The notes below the pieces were generated by a model. That model was not told the origin of the DNA. It did not search any database and saw nothing but the letters and a program-made list of their open reading frames with translations. The position numbers were made by a program, and so were the translations under genes. Positions 63,630 to 64,000 of a DNA stretch of 64,000 nucleotides are shown here, one piece after another. Position 1 is the first letter of the stretch. Each line of letters starts with the position of its first letter. Origin of the DNA: Comamonas kerstersii (lineage in GTDB: Bacteria > Pseudomonadota > Gammaproteobacteria > Burkholderiales > Burkholderiaceae_C); NCBI RefSeq assembly GCF_008801935.1, contig NZ_VZOT01000001.1, positions 62,001-126,000 of the forward strand, in the 5' to 3' direction.

Positions 63630-64000
63630 AGGGTTGAGTGGGCATCCACCAAGGGCCATGCCCCCATCCCAGCCTTCCCCCAGTGGGGGAAGGTGCTGAA
63701 TACCCCCTCACCCCTGCCCTCTCCCGCAAGCGGGAGAGGGAATGCAAGGCGCAACGCTTGTGCACCCGCACGCCAGCCGCAGGACTGGCGTGCCTTCACA
63801 TGCAAATTCAAATTTCCGGCTGCCTGTTTGACCAGAGCGACGGGAGTTCAGCCGGACAGCGTCGCAGACGCGCTTTTTGGTCTCCACTCACATTGCTTCG
63901 CAATATGAGTTCCGCCCCACGCAAGCGTGAAGCTTCCTTTTTGCGGTTCGCCGCCCGGTCGCGCACAAAAAGGAACTCGGCTGTCGGGCCGAGACCCGAC
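63630..64000. other. Gene-free end of window with GC-rich hairpins
   Basis: No supported gene. The stem CCTTCCCCC/GGGGGAAGG (63673-63693) and the stem CCCTCTCCCGC/GCGGGAGAGGG (63717-63740) are hairpins of a kind scattered in these genomes. The sequence after 63830 has several short inverted repeats but no clear function. Confidence 0.55.

Overview
The window looks like the chromosome of a Comamonas-like betaproteobacterium (family Comamonadaceae). It is GC-rich and carries several orphan Bug/TctC-type periplasmic binding proteins. It also has a membrane-bound PQQ dehydrogenase, a TcuAB tricarballylate module, and the PuuD/PuuE route of urate breakdown. No rRNA, CRISPR array, IS element or phage structural genes were seen.

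Layout: (a) 1-4.4 kb: the end of a small catabolic operon (amidohydrolase, SDR, Bug protein, carboxymuconolactone-decarboxylase-like protein, small dimeric barrel protein) and a HIT hydrolase. (b) 4.5-36 kb: a large purine salvage and degradation region. It has an adenine-type deaminase, a BMP-type nucleoside/nucleobase ABC transporter with two tandem lipoproteins, a LysR regulator, xdhA-xdhB and xdhC, puuD (urate to 5-hydroxyisourate), uraH, a GntR/FCD regulator, puuE, a uraD-allantoate amidohydrolase fusion, an M20 hydrolase and an NCS2 permease. Mixed in are a GGDEF protein, a Crp/Fnr regulator, speG, maeB, a flavin reductase, an orphan ABC binding protein, a cupin and a Bug protein. (c) 38.0-46.9 kb: an integrated element of about 8.9 kb with a P4-type integrase, an AlpA-like protein and a DUF3987-like replication protein. 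It splits a host tRNA-Ser(UGA) gene in the anticodon loop and carries its own complete tRNA-Ser(UGA). (d) 47-50 kb: a MntA/HepT toxin-antitoxin pair and a phhB-phhA-SDR operon for phenylalanine hydroxylation. (e) 50-56 kb: a 1.5 kb AT-rich gap, a PQQ dehydrogenase and a B12-type radical SAM protein. (f) 56-64 kb: tcuA-tcuB-Bug and tcuR, separated by a nuclease-helicase gene, then allA (ureidoglycolate lyase) and hairpin repeats.

How it fits together: adenine is deaminated and xanthine dehydrogenase makes urate. PuuD, UraH, the UraD domain, PuuE, the allantoate amidohydrolase domain and AllA then take it to glyoxylate and urea. A palindrome close to AAGTGTATRCAA occurs at six places: before a BMP gene, puuD, uraH/gntR, the NCS2 permease, a flavin reductase/ABC binding protein pair, and allA 39 kb away. 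It probably marks one regulon run by the GntR protein. Hairpin repeats lie between genes, mostly convergent ones. Two repeat-like stretches also lie inside coding sequence, in xdhA and in the uraD-allantoate amidohydrolase fusion.

The strongest novelty is the split tRNA-Ser with an element-borne replacement. Next are the proposed purine operator, a dihydropteridine-reductase-like SDR in the phh operon, and the nuclease-helicase gene inside the tcu locus.
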